This document shows positions 1 through 7,674 of a stretch of DNA of 64,000 bases, one piece after another. The notes below the pieces were generated by a model that worked only from the letters and a program-made list of their open reading frames with translations, was not told the origin of the DNA and made no database searches. The stretch lies in the NCBI RefSeq assembly GCF_004343505.1, contig NZ_SLXU01000001.1, positions 1 through 64,000 of the forward strand. Reading direction: 5' to 3'. A program made the translations under genes and the position numbers. Origin of the DNA: Rhodovulum bhavnagarense (GTDB lineage: Bacteria > Pseudomonadota > Alphaproteobacteria > Rhodobacterales > Rhodobacteraceae). Every line of letters starts with the position of its first letter. Positions within the stretch are counted from its first letter, which is position 1.

Positions 1-93
1 GAACGGCCATCCCCAAAGCCGGCTCGACGAACTGCTCCCGTGGAATTTCCGGCCGTCAAGCTGAAAGCCGGGTGACCGTCAGACGACGCTTAC
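1..93 (+). mobile_element. Right end of an IS66-family insertion sequence (truncated by window edge)
   Basis: The outer end, read from 93 leftwards on the minus strand, begins GTAAGCGTCGTCTGACGG, which matches the GTAAGCG start typical of IS66-family terminal inverted repeats. It lies 29 bases after the stop of a transposase tail in the same element. IS66 elements duplicate 8 bp of target, so 94-101 would be the right-hand copy. The left end is outside the window, so neither the duplication nor completeness can be confirmed. Confidence 0.7.
2..64 (+). CDS. IS66-family transposase, C-terminal fragment
   Basis: Only the last 20 codons are in the window. They read NGHPQSRLDELLPWNF followed by RPSS and a stop. 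The pattern of a small helix ending in (D/E)LLPWN is the signature of the IS66 transposase C-terminal element that follows the DDE domain. The fragment sits just inside the terminal inverted repeat, where TnpC ends in this family. Nothing can be said about whether the full protein is intact. Confidence 0.65.
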   Translation, partial: NGHPQSRLDELLPWNFRPSS

Positions 94-99
94 AGAAGA

Positions 100-789
100 T
101 CAGGAGATGGTCGTGTTGACCTCGCCCAGCCCCGCGATAGTGACGGTGCAGTGGTCGCCGGGGCAGAGCGGTCCGACGCCGCCGGGGGTGCCGGTATAGA
201 CCAGGTCGCCCGGCGCCAGGGCCACCATGCGCGACAGGTGGGCGATGATCTGGGGCAGGGGCCAGATCATGTCGGCAATGTCAGCATCTTGCCGCAGGAC
301 GCCGTTCACCTTGCAGGTGAGACGCGCCTGCGAAGGGTGGCCTATCCGCGCGACCGGGTGCAGCGCGCCGCAGATGGCGGAGTTGTCGAATGCCTTTGCC
401 ATGTCCCAGGGACGGCGGGCCGATTTGGCGGCATCTTGCAGATCGCGGCGGGTCAGGTCGTTGCCGGGGGCATAGCCCCAGACATGGGAGAGGGCGGTTT
501 CCGGTGCGATGTCTGTGCCGCCGAGGCCGATGGCGGCGACCAGTTCAGCCTCGTGGTGCAGGTTGGTGGTCGCGCGGGGGTAGGGGATGGTCATCCCCTC
601 GCCGACCAGGGCATCGGCCGGTTTTGTGAAGAAGAAGGGCGGCTCGCGCGTGTCATTGCCCATTTCGCGGATGTGATCGGCGTAGTTGCGCCCCACGCAG
701 AAGATCCGGCGAACGGCAAAGCGCTCATTGCTGTCGGCAATGCGAAGCGAGGCCCGCGCGGGCGGAGGCAACACGAAAGCTCCTGTCAC
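100..789 (-). CDS. Fumarylacetoacetate hydrolase (FAH) family protein
   Basis: This 229-residue protein matches single-domain FAH-superfamily enzymes (fumarylpyruvate or acylpyruvate hydrolases and oxaloacetate decarboxylases) that cleave C-C bonds of diketo acids. Visible are GRNYADH (residues 33-39), the metal-ligand pattern E80-x-E82 with D111 in GNDLTRRD, and the C-terminal YTGTPGGVG turn. Its start codon overlaps the stop of the upstream carboxypeptidase gene (ATGA), so the two are translationally coupled. The stop codon lies only 7 bases from an IS66 end, and the last residues may have been altered by that insertion. The exact substrate cannot be told from sequence. Confidence 0.9.
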   Translation of the reverse strand: MTGAFVLPPPARASLRIADSNERFAVRRIFCVGRNYADHIREMGNDTREPPFFFTKPADALVGEGMTIPYPRATTNLHHEAELVAAIGLGGTDIAPETALSHVWGYAPGNDLTRRDLQDAAKSARRPWDMAKAFDNSAICGALHPVARIGHPSQARLTCKVNGVLRQDADIADMIWPLPQIIAHLSRMVALAPGDLVYTGTPGGVGPLCPGDHCTVTIAGLGEVNTTIS

Positions 790-2156
790 GAGGCGGGGCC
801 GATCGGGGTGCAGCTTGCGCCGCTGGCCTGTAACCTGCGGCAGGCGAGGGCGGCCTCTTCGCGCGCCATACCGATAAACTGTGCCTCGAAGCCGCGCGGC
901 GTCTGCACCACCTTGCGCAGCGCCTCGTCCAGGGTGCCGATCTCGCGTAGTGCGGTCTGCAAGAGCACCCTTTCGGCCTGGTAACGTGACCCGTAACGGC
1001 CGACCTTTATGCCCCAGTGCCGACCGCCCGACGAGGACAGGCGTGTGACGATCTCGGGGTCCTGGCCGGCGGCGGCAGCGACCGCGACGGGCGTGGCGAC
1101 ATCCTCGGGACGGGGGGCCGGGGGTATCCCGGCCACCGGCACGGCCGAGCGGGTGGCCATCTCGGCCTGGGCCTCTTCCACGGCGCTGGCCACGTTCAGG
1201 GTCAGCGCGGCAATCAACGCTTCGGAAGGGCCGGGCAGGGGGCGGGCGACCGGCCTGGGCGAGGTGGTCAGTGCCATTGCCATGCGGATGGTCGCGCCAT
1301 AGGCGGGTTTGGCGGGCAGTCGCATGGCGACGCGGCTTGGTGCGCGCTGAAAGCCCAGGTCCAGCAACTCGGCCACCTTGGCATTGCGCGTCACCACCGA
1401 GCGACCGCCGAAGACGGTCGCGATCACCCTTTCCCCTCCGCGATGGGCCGAGGCCACCAGGTTGAAGCCCGCCGCGCGGGTATAGCCGGTCTTGATACCG
1501 TCCGCGCCGCGATAGCTGGACAAGAGCCTTCGGTTGGTATTGCTGACGGTTGCGATCCCGGCATCGGTCGACTGGCGGGAGAACAGGTTGTAGTATTCGG
1601 GATAGTCATAGAGCATGTGCCGGCCCAGCGTCGTCATGTCCCGCGCGGTCGACATGTGGCCCTCTTCGGTCAGGCCGTTGGCATTCTTGAACGTGGTTCG
1701 GGTCATGCCCATCGCCTGTGCGGTCCGGTTCATGCGCCGGGCAAAGGCGGCCTCTGATCCCTCGATCGCCTCGCCTATGGCGGTGGCGGCATCGTTGGCC
1801 GACTTTACCGCGGCGGCCCGGATCAGGTAGCGCAATTTTATTTTCTGGCCTGCCCGAAGCCCGAGCTTGGAGGGCGGTTCGGCCGCGGCCTTTTTCGAGA
1901 TGCGTACCTCGTCATCCAAGCCGATCTCGCCATGTTCGACCGCCTCGAAGGCGATGTAGAGTGTCATCATCTTGGTCAGCGAGGCCGGATGCAGGCGGGT
2001 GTCTGCATTGGTTTCATGCAGAACCTCGCCGGTGCGCGCGTCAATGACAAGGGCCGCGTAGGGTGCAGACCAAGCCCCCGCAGCGCCGAGCGCCACGAAG
2101 ATTGCAACAAGACCCATTAAAAGTACGCCGCGGGCGCACCCCACCTGTCGTTGCAC
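786..2156 (-). CDS. D-alanyl-D-alanine carboxypeptidase with C-terminal SPOR domain
   Basis: This is a periplasmic low-molecular-weight penicillin-binding protein (DacA/PBP5-6, peptidase S11) that trims the terminal D-Ala of peptidoglycan stem peptides. The catalytic motifs are SLTK, SAN and KTG, at residues 78-81, 138-140 and 241-243 when counted from the furthest upstream TTG at 2213. A signal-peptide-like hydrophobic stretch ends near AWSA. After a proline/alanine-rich linker the last 80 or so residues (GRHWGIKVGRYGS onward) form a SPOR-like peptidoglycan-binding domain, a division-associated arrangement. I prefer the GTG at 2156, which gives a normal signal peptide; TTG 2213 and ATG 2117 are alternatives. 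Confidence 0.92.
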   Translation of the reverse strand: MQRQVGCARGVLLMGLVAIFVALGAAGAWSAPYAALVIDARTGEVLHETNADTRLHPASLTKMMTLYIAFEAVEHGEIGLDDEVRISKKAAAEPPSKLGLRAGQKIKLRYLIRAAAVKSANDAATAIGEAIEGSEAAFARRMNRTAQAMGMTRTTFKNANGLTEEGHMSTARDMTTLGRHMLYDYPEYYNLFSRQSTDAGIATVSNTNRRLLSSYRGADGIKTGYTRAAGFNLVASAHRGGERVIATVFGGRSVVTRNAKVAELLDLGFQRAPSRVAMRLPAKPAYGATIRMAMALTTSPRPVARPLPGPSEALIAALTLNVASAVEEAQAEMATRSAVPVAGIPPAPRPEDVATPVAVAAAAGQDPEIVTRLSSSGGRHWGIKVGRYGSRYQAERVLLQTALREIGTLDEALRKVVQTPRGFEAQFIGMAREEAALACRRLQASGASCTPIGPAS

Positions 2157-2248
2157 GACCCTTGCCTTTTCACTGCCTCTTGCCGCCCTGATTTGTATTG
2201 GGCGATCTTTCAAGGCTGAAGCCTAGCACAGGGCTGTGCCTGCGAAAA

Positions 2249-2268
2249 CACCCCCATTCGGGGTATTT
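2249..2268. other. Small GC hairpin in the 5' region of the carboxypeptidase gene
   Basis: CCCC-ATTC-GGGG sits between A-rich and T-rich flanks (AAAACA on the left, TATTTT on the right), so either strand could form a short stem followed by a weak U-tract. It lies upstream of the minus-strand carboxypeptidase gene in a stretch with no convincing gene. It may be a weak bidirectional terminator, but this is inference from shape only. Confidence 0.3.
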
Positions 2269-2449
2269 TCCTTGTTTTACATGGCCAAGGCAGGTGTTGT
2301 GGATGTACCTGCGCCGCCCACAATATGTCACGCGATCGTCGCGACCATGTGTGGCGGGTGCTGGTGTTGCCATGGCGCGGCGTGGTCTTGTCGGGCAGGG
2401 TCTCGACCCCGTAGAACAGACCGCCCTTGGTGATCAGCGCCGGGGGTAA

Positions 2450-2644
2450 TCATTCGGTAGCGCCGCGATCGTCTCGCGGACGCGGTTTGATCGGGTGGCA
2501 CAGCATCTTTTGGCCGGCCTCCGGCAGACGGGGGATCACGCGGGCCGGGACACGGTCGTCGGTGATCTCTTTCGCTGTTTCGATCGCCGACGCGATGAAC
2601 CTTTTCTGCCGAACCCTATTGGCCCTGGGTGCGTCGTTCGGCAT
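2450..2644 (-). CDS. Possible small hypothetical protein
   Basis: A 64-codon frame with a basic, amphipathic start ([18 protein letters not shown]) that looks more like a real short protein than the other frames here. I cannot place it in a family, and no good ribosome-binding site is evident. It lies in the 735-base stretch (2157-2891) between the carboxypeptidase gene and clpS, which otherwise holds no recognisable gene, RNA or repeat apart from the small hairpin and palindrome listed separately. It may be a decayed gene. Confidence 0.22.
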   Translation of the reverse strand: MPNDAPRANRVRQKRFIASAIETAKEITDDRVPARVIPRLPEAGQKMLCHPIKPRPRDDRGATE

Positions 2645-2817
2645 CTCGGGGGTGGGCCATCAGGTGATCGGGACTGGCATGCCAGGTGAGCGCATCGGCA
2701 GAGCTCTCTCGGGGGCAGGAATCGTTCATCCTGCCACTTTGCGTCGTCGTCGTCGAAACCGATGGGCCAAGGCGGTGGGGGCATGGCCAGGCTCTGCCCT
2801 TTTCAGACGGGTGTTTC

Positions 2818-2833
2818 GCGATATATATATCGC
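2818..2833. promoter_or_regulatory. Perfect 16-bp palindrome upstream of clpS
   Basis: GCGATATATATATCGC is a perfect AT-cored palindrome about 60 bases before the clpS start. Its position suits an operator or promoter -10 region for clpS, or a torsion-sensitive promoter element. No regulator can be assigned from sequence. Confidence 0.35.
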
Positions 2834-2891
2834 CCAGTATCAAACACCATTCCAACCTTCGGAGCCGGTTCACGTGATAACCGACCACATC

Positions 2892-3215
2892 ATGATGGCG
2901 GACAAGGATGACGAGCCCGGAACCGATGCCGGGGTCATCACCAAGACCCGGCCGAGGACGCAGCGCCCGCCACTCTACAAGGTTCTTCTTTTGAATGACG
3001 ACTACACGCCGATGGAATTCGTCGTTCACGTTCTTGAACGCTTTTTCGGCATGAGCCATGCGCAGGCATTCGAGCTGATGCTGGTGGTTCACAAGAAGGG
3101 CGTTGCGGTGGTCGGCGTGTTCTCTTTCGAGGTGGCCGAGACCAAGGTCGCACAGGTCATGGATTTCGCCCGCCGCCACCAGCATCCGCTGCAATGCACC
3201 ATGGAAAAGGAATAG
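2892..3215 (+). CDS. clpS: ATP-dependent Clp protease adaptor ClpS
   Basis: ClpS binds the N-terminal domain of ClpA and delivers N-degron substrates to ClpAP. The 107-residue product has the family core, [18 protein letters not shown], followed by [13 protein letters not shown] and the conserved C-terminal end LQCTMEKE. The acidic, flexible N-terminus ([12 protein letters not shown]) is typical. I chose ATG 2892. A GTG at 2874 in the same frame, with GGAG 9 bases before it, would add six residues. The frame stays open far upstream, but that part has no family resemblance. The next gene starts 16 bases downstream, so co-transcription is likely. Confidence 0.95.
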   Translation: MMADKDDEPGTDAGVITKTRPRTQRPPLYKVLLLNDDYTPMEFVVHVLERFFGMSHAQAFELMLVVHKKGVAVVGVFSFEVAETKVAQVMDFARRHQHPLQCTMEKE

Positions 3216-3231
3216 GGCAGACAGCCCGCCG

Positions 3232-4257
3232 ATGTCCCAGTCCCGTCTGACCCTCGCGCTTTCGGCCGGTGCCGTCGCGCTGCCCGATGCGGGCCGCCTG
3301 TTGGTGGTCGGTCCGTTCCGCGATGCCGACCTGTCCGCGCTGCCCAGGGATCGTGTGCAGATCGTCCAGGGTTTCGCCCCCGATCACGATGCCTGGGCAG
3401 CGCGCGGCTGGCAGGTGGGTGTCGCGCCCGAGGGAGAATTCGCCGGCGCGGTCGTGTTCTTGCCGCGGGCCAAGGACGCGGCACGCGCCCGGATCGAAGA
3501 GGCACTGCGCCTGACCGGGGGCGGGCCGGTGATCGTGGACGGGGCAAGGACCGACGGGGTGGACAGCCTGCTGCGCGCCTGCCGGCAGGCGGGCGGGACG
3601 CTTGGCGAGGTCTTCGCCAAGGCGCATGGAAAATGCGTCGCGTTACGCGCCGATCCCGCGGCTTTCGCCGCCTGGCGTCCGGTGCAGGGGGTGTTGATCG
3701 CGGGGCGCTATCGCACCGCGCCGGGGGTGTTTTCGGCCGATGGTGTCGACCGGGGATCTGCACTGTTGCTGGCGGCTTTGCCGCCCAAGCTCAAGGGGCG
3801 CGTTGTCGATCTGGGGGCGGGCTGGGGCTATCTGGCCGGTGAAACACTGGCCTCCCACCCCGAGATCACGCAGCTGCACCTGGTCGAGGCCGACCATGCG
3901 GCGCTGGAGTGTGCGCAGGCCAATGTCACCGATCCGCGTGCGCGGTTTCACTGGGCCGACGCGACCGGCTTTGCCGCCGGTGCGCCTTATGACATCGTGC
4001 TGTCCAACCCGCCCTTTCACAGCACCCGCGCCGCCGATCCTGCGCTGGGGCAAGCGTTTATCGCGGCTGCCGCGCGGGTGTTGGCGCCCCATGGCCAGGC
4101 CTTCATCGTTGCCAATCGTCACCTGCCCTACGAGCGCGACCTCGTCCGGCTTTTTGCCGAGGTTAAAGAGATCGGCGGCGATTCCGGGTTCAAGGTGTTG
4201 CACGCCGCCCGGCCGCGGCGTCCGGCTCGCGCGGGACGTGCGAATCGCCTAACCTGA
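3232..4257 (+). CDS. Class I SAM-dependent methyltransferase, RsmC-like
   Basis: The 341-residue protein has the two-lobed layout of RsmC/RlmG ribosomal RNA guanine-N2 methyltransferases. A degenerate N-terminal lobe (1-150) precedes a catalytic lobe with motif I DLGAGWGYL (193-201), an acidic residue at LVEAD (about 218-221), and the NPPF motif (259-262) that positions the exocyclic amine of guanine. RsmC methylates G1207 of 16S rRNA. The exact nucleotide here is inferred, not shown. It follows clpS by 16 bases. Confidence 0.82.
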   Translation: MSQSRLTLALSAGAVALPDAGRLLVVGPFRDADLSALPRDRVQIVQGFAPDHDAWAARGWQVGVAPEGEFAGAVVFLPRAKDAARARIEEALRLTGGGPVIVDGARTDGVDSLLRACRQAGGTLGEVFAKAHGKCVALRADPAAFAAWRPVQGVLIAGRYRTAPGVFSADGVDRGSALLLAALPPKLKGRVVDLGAGWGYLAGETLASHPEITQLHLVEADHAALECAQANVTDPRARFHWADATGFAAGAPYDIVLSNPPFHSTRAADPALGQAFIAAAARVLAPHGQAFIVANRHLPYERDLVRLFAEVKEIGGDSGFKVLHAARPRRPARAGRANRLT

Positions 4258-4279
4258 GCGCCGTAGCCGGAGATATCCC

Positions 4280-5083
4280 ATGTCTTTCTCGATTGCAGGC
4301 AAGACCGCCATCGTGACCGGTGCAGCCAATGGCGTGGGGCTGGCCATCGCCCGCCATTTCGCTGAACGCGAGGCCAATGTCATGTTCGCCGACCGCGACG
4401 AGGCGCGGCTCATTGACGAGCTCGGCCCGGAGGCCGAAGGCAACACGCGCTATTTTGCCGGTGACCTGCGCGAGAGGCTGACCATTGCCAACCTGCTATC
4501 GGCCACAATCGACGCCTTTGATCGGATCGACATCCTGGTCAATGCCAGCCGCCAGATGGTGCCGTCCGACCCGCTGGACCCCGATGGCGACGCGGTCGAG
4601 GATCTGTTGCACCAGAACCTGATGACCAGCTTGCGGCTGTCGCAATGCGTGGCCCGGCGGATGATCCGCCAGGCCGAGGATGACGGGCTTGAGGACGGAT
4701 CGGCCGGTACGATCGTGAACCTGTCCTCGATTGCCGCACGGCGCACCCATCCTGCGCTTCTTGGCTATTCGGTCAGTTCGGCCGCGCTTGACCAGATGAC
4801 CCGCTCGATGGCGGTGGCGCTGGCGCCGCATCGTATCCGGGTCAACGCCGTCGCCTTCGGCTCTGTAATGTCGGCCAGCCTGCAAGGGGTACTAAAGGAG
4901 CATGTCGAATATCGCGCCGACATCAAGGATCACACGCCTTTGGGCAGGATTGCCAAACCCGACGAGGTCGCCGAAGCGGTACAGTTCCTGGCATCTGACG
5001 GGGCGCAGTTCATCACCGGTCAGATCATGACGGTAGATGGCGGCCGCACGCTTCTCGACCCGGTAAACGCCCCGGCGCATTAA
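4280..5083 (+). CDS. SDR-family oxidoreductase with a non-canonical active site
   Basis: A 267-residue short-chain dehydrogenase/reductase with the nucleotide-binding TGAANGVG loop (13-20), a Ser region VNLSSIA (near 150) and the C-terminal VDGG. The YxxxK motif reads Y163-S-V-S-S167, so the catalytic lysine that lowers the tyrosine pKa and contacts the nicotinamide ribose is serine. The NNAG motif is also altered to VNAS. This predicts weak, changed or absent dehydrogenase activity, perhaps a structural or regulatory role. Its stop overlaps the stop of the convergent lipoprotein gene. Confidence 0.85.
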   Translation: MSFSIAGKTAIVTGAANGVGLAIARHFAEREANVMFADRDEARLIDELGPEAEGNTRYFAGDLRERLTIANLLSATIDAFDRIDILVNASRQMVPSDPLDPDGDAVEDLLHQNLMTSLRLSQCVARRMIRQAEDDGLEDGSAGTIVNLSSIAARRTHPALLGYSVSSAALDQMTRSMAVALAPHRIRVNAVAFGSVMSASLQGVLKEHVEYRADIKDHTPLGRIAKPDEVAEAVQFLASDGAQFITGQIMTVDGGRTLLDPVNAPAH

Positions 5084-5469
5084 CCCTCGGGATATTGCCT
5101 CCGGCAGGCCGCCAGCCGCCGCGCGGCCTCGCGCGCGGCAGTCTTGCGCTTCTTCTTCAGCGATTTCAACTTGCGCGCTTCCGCCTCCAGGTCAACCGCG
5201 ACCGGACGGTCGCGATAGGCGATCTGGGTGGTGTTGCAAAAATTCACGCCGAGCTGGTCCTCGCCGATCGTCGCGCCTTGGCAAAGCTCCAGCCGCGGGC
5301 GGCTATAGGGCTCTCGTCTCAGCGCATAGCCACGCTCAAGCGTCTGCCGGGTTTCAACGATCAGCGCGTCCAGAACGCGAATCTCGCGCAGCGCATCACG
5401 CTCGCAAATCTCGCGCGGGCTCGCGCAGGCTGCAAGGCTCAGGCTCAGAATCAGGGCAAACGTACGCAT
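5080..5469 (-). CDS. Small lipoprotein of unknown function
   Basis: Starting at MRTFALILSLSLAACAS, the protein has a short signal peptide with a lipobox (LAAC), so it should be a membrane-anchored lipoprotein of about 110 mature residues. The mature part has four further cysteines, a central segment NFCNTTQIAYRDRPVAVDLEAE, and a basic, helical C-terminus (RKLKSLKKKRKTAAREAARR). I do not recognise a family. The 3' end overlaps the SDR gene by four bases. Confidence 0.75.
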   Translation of the reverse strand: MRTFALILSLSLAACASPREICERDALREIRVLDALIVETRQTLERGYALRREPYSRPRLELCQGATIGEDQLGVNFCNTTQIAYRDRPVAVDLEAEARKLKSLKKKRKTAAREAARRLAACRRQYPEG

Positions 5470-5587
5470 TGGGGTCCTCCGGTCCGGCCCAGCATAGGCC
5501 AGCTTTCGCCCGCCCCAAACCCGCGGCACAGTGGCGCAGGCTTGCCAAAGCTGCTAGGCCGGGGCCGGCACCAAGGGAGAGACCCGC

Positions 5588-6481
5588 ATGAGTGAACAGT
5601 TCGACCAGCGCAAGGCACAGGCAGCGGCCTGGTTCGGTGCCCTGCGCGATGATATCGTGGCCGCCTTCGAGGCGCTGGAAGATAGCCAGCAAACCGGCCC
5701 TCTCGCGCTCCGGCCGCCTGGGCGCTTCGAAGTCTCGGAAACCCGCCGCAGGGCCGGGGACGGGTCGGATGCGGGCGGCGGCGTGATGAGCGTGATGCGC
5801 GGCGGGCGCGTGTTCGAAAAGGTGGGGGTCAACGTATCGACGGTGCATGGCGAACTGGGCAAGCCCGCCCGGGCGGCGATGGCCGCGCGCAAGGATTTCC
5901 CCGGCATGGAGCGTGATCCGCGCTTCTGGGCCAGCGGGATCAGCCTCGTGGCCCATATGCAAAACCCTCATACTCCCGCTGTGCACCTCAACACCCGGAT
6001 GTTCTGGACGCCGCATGGCTGGTGGTTCGGCGGCGGCACCGACCTCAACCCCTGCCTGCCCTATGATGAGGATACCGCGGCCTTCCACGCGACCCTCAAG
6101 ATGCATTGCGATCGCCACGACCCGGATTATTACCCGCGATTCAAGGCATGGGCGGACGAGTATTTTTTCGTGCCCCATCGTGGTCGCGCCCGCGGCGTGG
6201 GCGGCATCTTCTTCGATGATCACGACACCGGCGACTGGGAGGCCGATTTCGCCTTCGTTCAGGATGTCGGCCGCGCTTTCCTTCCTGCCTTCCTTCCGCT
6301 GGTGGAACGCCGCCGCGATCTCGCCTGGACCGAGGCCGACCGCGCCGCCCAGATCGCCCATCGCGGACTTTATGCCGAGTATAACCTGATTTACGATCGA
6401 GGTATCAAGTTCGGTCTGGCCACCGGCCATGACATCGAGGCGATCATGATGAGCATGCCCCCGCTGGCAAGCTGGCCCTGA
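5588..6481 (+). CDS. hemF: Oxygen-dependent coproporphyrinogen-III oxidase
   Basis: HemF carries out the O2-dependent double decarboxylation of coproporphyrinogen III to protoporphyrinogen IX in haem synthesis. The 297-residue length is normal. Family blocks are NPHTPAVHLNTRMF, WWFGGGTDLNPCLPY and, near the C-terminus, AEYNLIYDRGIKFGLATG ending in MSMPPLASW. The gene starts 10 bases after an AGGGAGAG ribosome-binding site. A conserved 3' element follows 20 bases after the stop. The presence of hemF fits an organism that makes haem under air. Confidence 0.97.
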   Translation: MSEQFDQRKAQAAAWFGALRDDIVAAFEALEDSQQTGPLALRPPGRFEVSETRRRAGDGSDAGGGVMSVMRGGRVFEKVGVNVSTVHGELGKPARAAMAARKDFPGMERDPRFWASGISLVAHMQNPHTPAVHLNTRMFWTPHGWWFGGGTDLNPCLPYDEDTAAFHATLKMHCDRHDPDYYPRFKAWADEYFFVPHRGRARGVGGIFFDDHDTGDWEADFAFVQDVGRAFLPAFLPLVERRRDLAWTEADRAAQIAHRGLYAEYNLIYDRGIKFGLATGHDIEAIMMSMPPLASWP

Positions 6482-6501
6482 TCGCGGGCCTGCCGTCCCG
6501 C

Positions 6502-6524
6502 CTTCTTCTTGGTGGAAATACCCC
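6502..6524 (+). repeat. Dispersed 3'-end element, copy 1
   Basis: CTTCTTCTTGG followed by a short spacer and AAATACCCC, starting 20 bases after the hemF stop and on the same strand. Three close copies of the same element occur at 19884, 23197 and 60484. Here it is followed directly by a GC-rich perfect hairpin (6532-6552). Confidence 0.75.
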
Positions 6525-6531
6525 CGGGGGT

Positions 6532-6552
6532 CCGGGGGGCGGCGCCCCCCGG
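6532..6552. terminator. GC-rich hairpin between hemF and sua5
   Basis: A perfect 9-bp stem, CCGGGGGGC with GCCCCCCGG, closes a 3-base loop in the convergent gap between hemF and the Sua5 gene. There is no U-run. It may act as a transcript 3' end or RNase barrier for either strand. Confidence 0.45.
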
Positions 6553-6591
6553 CAGTTCGGCCCGTGCCCCTGCCGGTGCGGGGCGCGCGCG

Positions 6592-7545
6592 CTATCCCCT
6601 CGGGGCCGCCGCCCGCCGCAACCGGTCGTTGATCGCCCGTCCCAGCCCGTGCCCAGGTACCGGCGCGACCGCGATCACCTGACCGGGTGCGGCCTGCGCG
6701 TCAAGCGCGCGCAGCGCCTGGAACAAACCCGCTGCGGCCTCTACCAGGTCGCCGGCGGGCGACAGGTTGATCGCCGCGCCTGCGCAATCCGGCCCGAAAC
6801 CCAGCCATAACGCACCTGCGGGCGGGGTGCGCGCCTCCAGAACCACCCGTGCGCCGGGCGCGTAATGGGATGCAAGCTGTCCCGGCGCGTTCGGCTTTTC
6901 CCCGGTGCCGCCCGCCCGCAGGCGCAGGCCCATGCAGTCTTCGATCGCCTCGACCGGCAGGCCGCCGGGGCGCAGCAGCACCGGCGCGGGGTCAAAGCCC
7001 ACGATCGTCGATTCCACTCCGACCGGGCAGGGGCCGCCATCCAGAATGCCCGCGATGCGCTCGCCCAACCCCTCGATCACGTGCTCGGCCCGCGTCGGGC
7101 TGACCGCGCCCGACGGATTGGCCGAGGGTGCCGCGACGGGCCCGCCAAAGGCCGCCAGGAGGGCGTGTGCCACCGGGTGATCAGGCAGGCGCAACGCGAC
7201 CGTGTCCAGCCCTGCCGTGACCAGCGGCGAGATCCCCGCCTCCGGCCGCAGCGGCAGAACCAGGGTCAACGCGCCGGGCCAGAAGGCCTCGGCCAGTTGA
7301 TCGGCAGCCCTCGTAAACCGTGCGATACGCCGTGCCGCAGCGATGTCTGCAACATGCACGATCAGCGGGTTGAAGCGTGGCCGCCCCTTGGCCTCGAAGA
7401 TCGCCGCGACCGCCCGATCGTTGGTTGCATCCGCCCCAAGCCCGTAGACCGTCTCGGTCGGAAAGGCCACCAGCCGCCCCGCGCGCAACAATGCGCCGGC
7501 GCGGGAAAGGCCCTCGGCATCGGGGATCAGGATTTCTGCGCTCAA
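6592..7545 (-). CDS. L-threonylcarbamoyladenylate synthase, Sua5 type
   Basis: The enzyme makes threonylcarbamoyl-AMP from threonine, bicarbonate and ATP, the first step of t6A37 tRNA modification. The N-terminal YrdC domain carries AFPTETVYGLGADA and KGRPRFNPLIVHV (about 52-64), plus PSANPSGAVSPT. An extra C-terminal Sua5 domain (about 210-317) makes the total 317 residues, the Sua5 rather than the short TsaC form. It is divergent from the acyl-CoA dehydrogenase gene, 129 bases away. Confidence 0.93.
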   Translation of the reverse strand: MSAEILIPDAEGLSRAGALLRAGRLVAFPTETVYGLGADATNDRAVAAIFEAKGRPRFNPLIVHVADIAAARRIARFTRAADQLAEAFWPGALTLVLPLRPEAGISPLVTAGLDTVALRLPDHPVAHALLAAFGGPVAAPSANPSGAVSPTRAEHVIEGLGERIAGILDGGPCPVGVESTIVGFDPAPVLLRPGGLPVEAIEDCMGLRLRAGGTGEKPNAPGQLASHYAPGARVVLEARTPPAGALWLGFGPDCAGAAINLSPAGDLVEAAAGLFQALRALDAQAAPGQVIAVAPVPGHGLGRAINDRLRRAAAPRG

Positions 7546-7674
7546 CAGCGGTCTCCGGTGACGTTGCGTTCGGCCTTGATGGGGCGACCGGTTCGGTTAA
7601 CCTTTGCGCACCATATCCTGACCACATATCGCCGCGCCGTTCGCGGAACAAGCGGATGGCGTGCGGAGGACCAG

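Noticed and set aside
2262-2276. GGGGTATTTTCCTTG as a fifth copy of the dispersed 3' element
   Set aside because: Only half of the element matches, the CTTCTTCTTGG part is missing, and no gene ends just before it on that strand.
2427-2873. An in-frame upstream extension of clpS to 262 codons
   Set aside because: The added part has no resemblance to ClpS and no ribosome-binding site at its start; ClpS proteins are about 100-110 residues.
6865-7674. A 270-codon in-frame extension before the acyl-CoA dehydrogenase
   Set aside because: It runs antisense through the Sua5 gene. GGAGGA before ATG 7675 and the family's usual N-terminus set the start.
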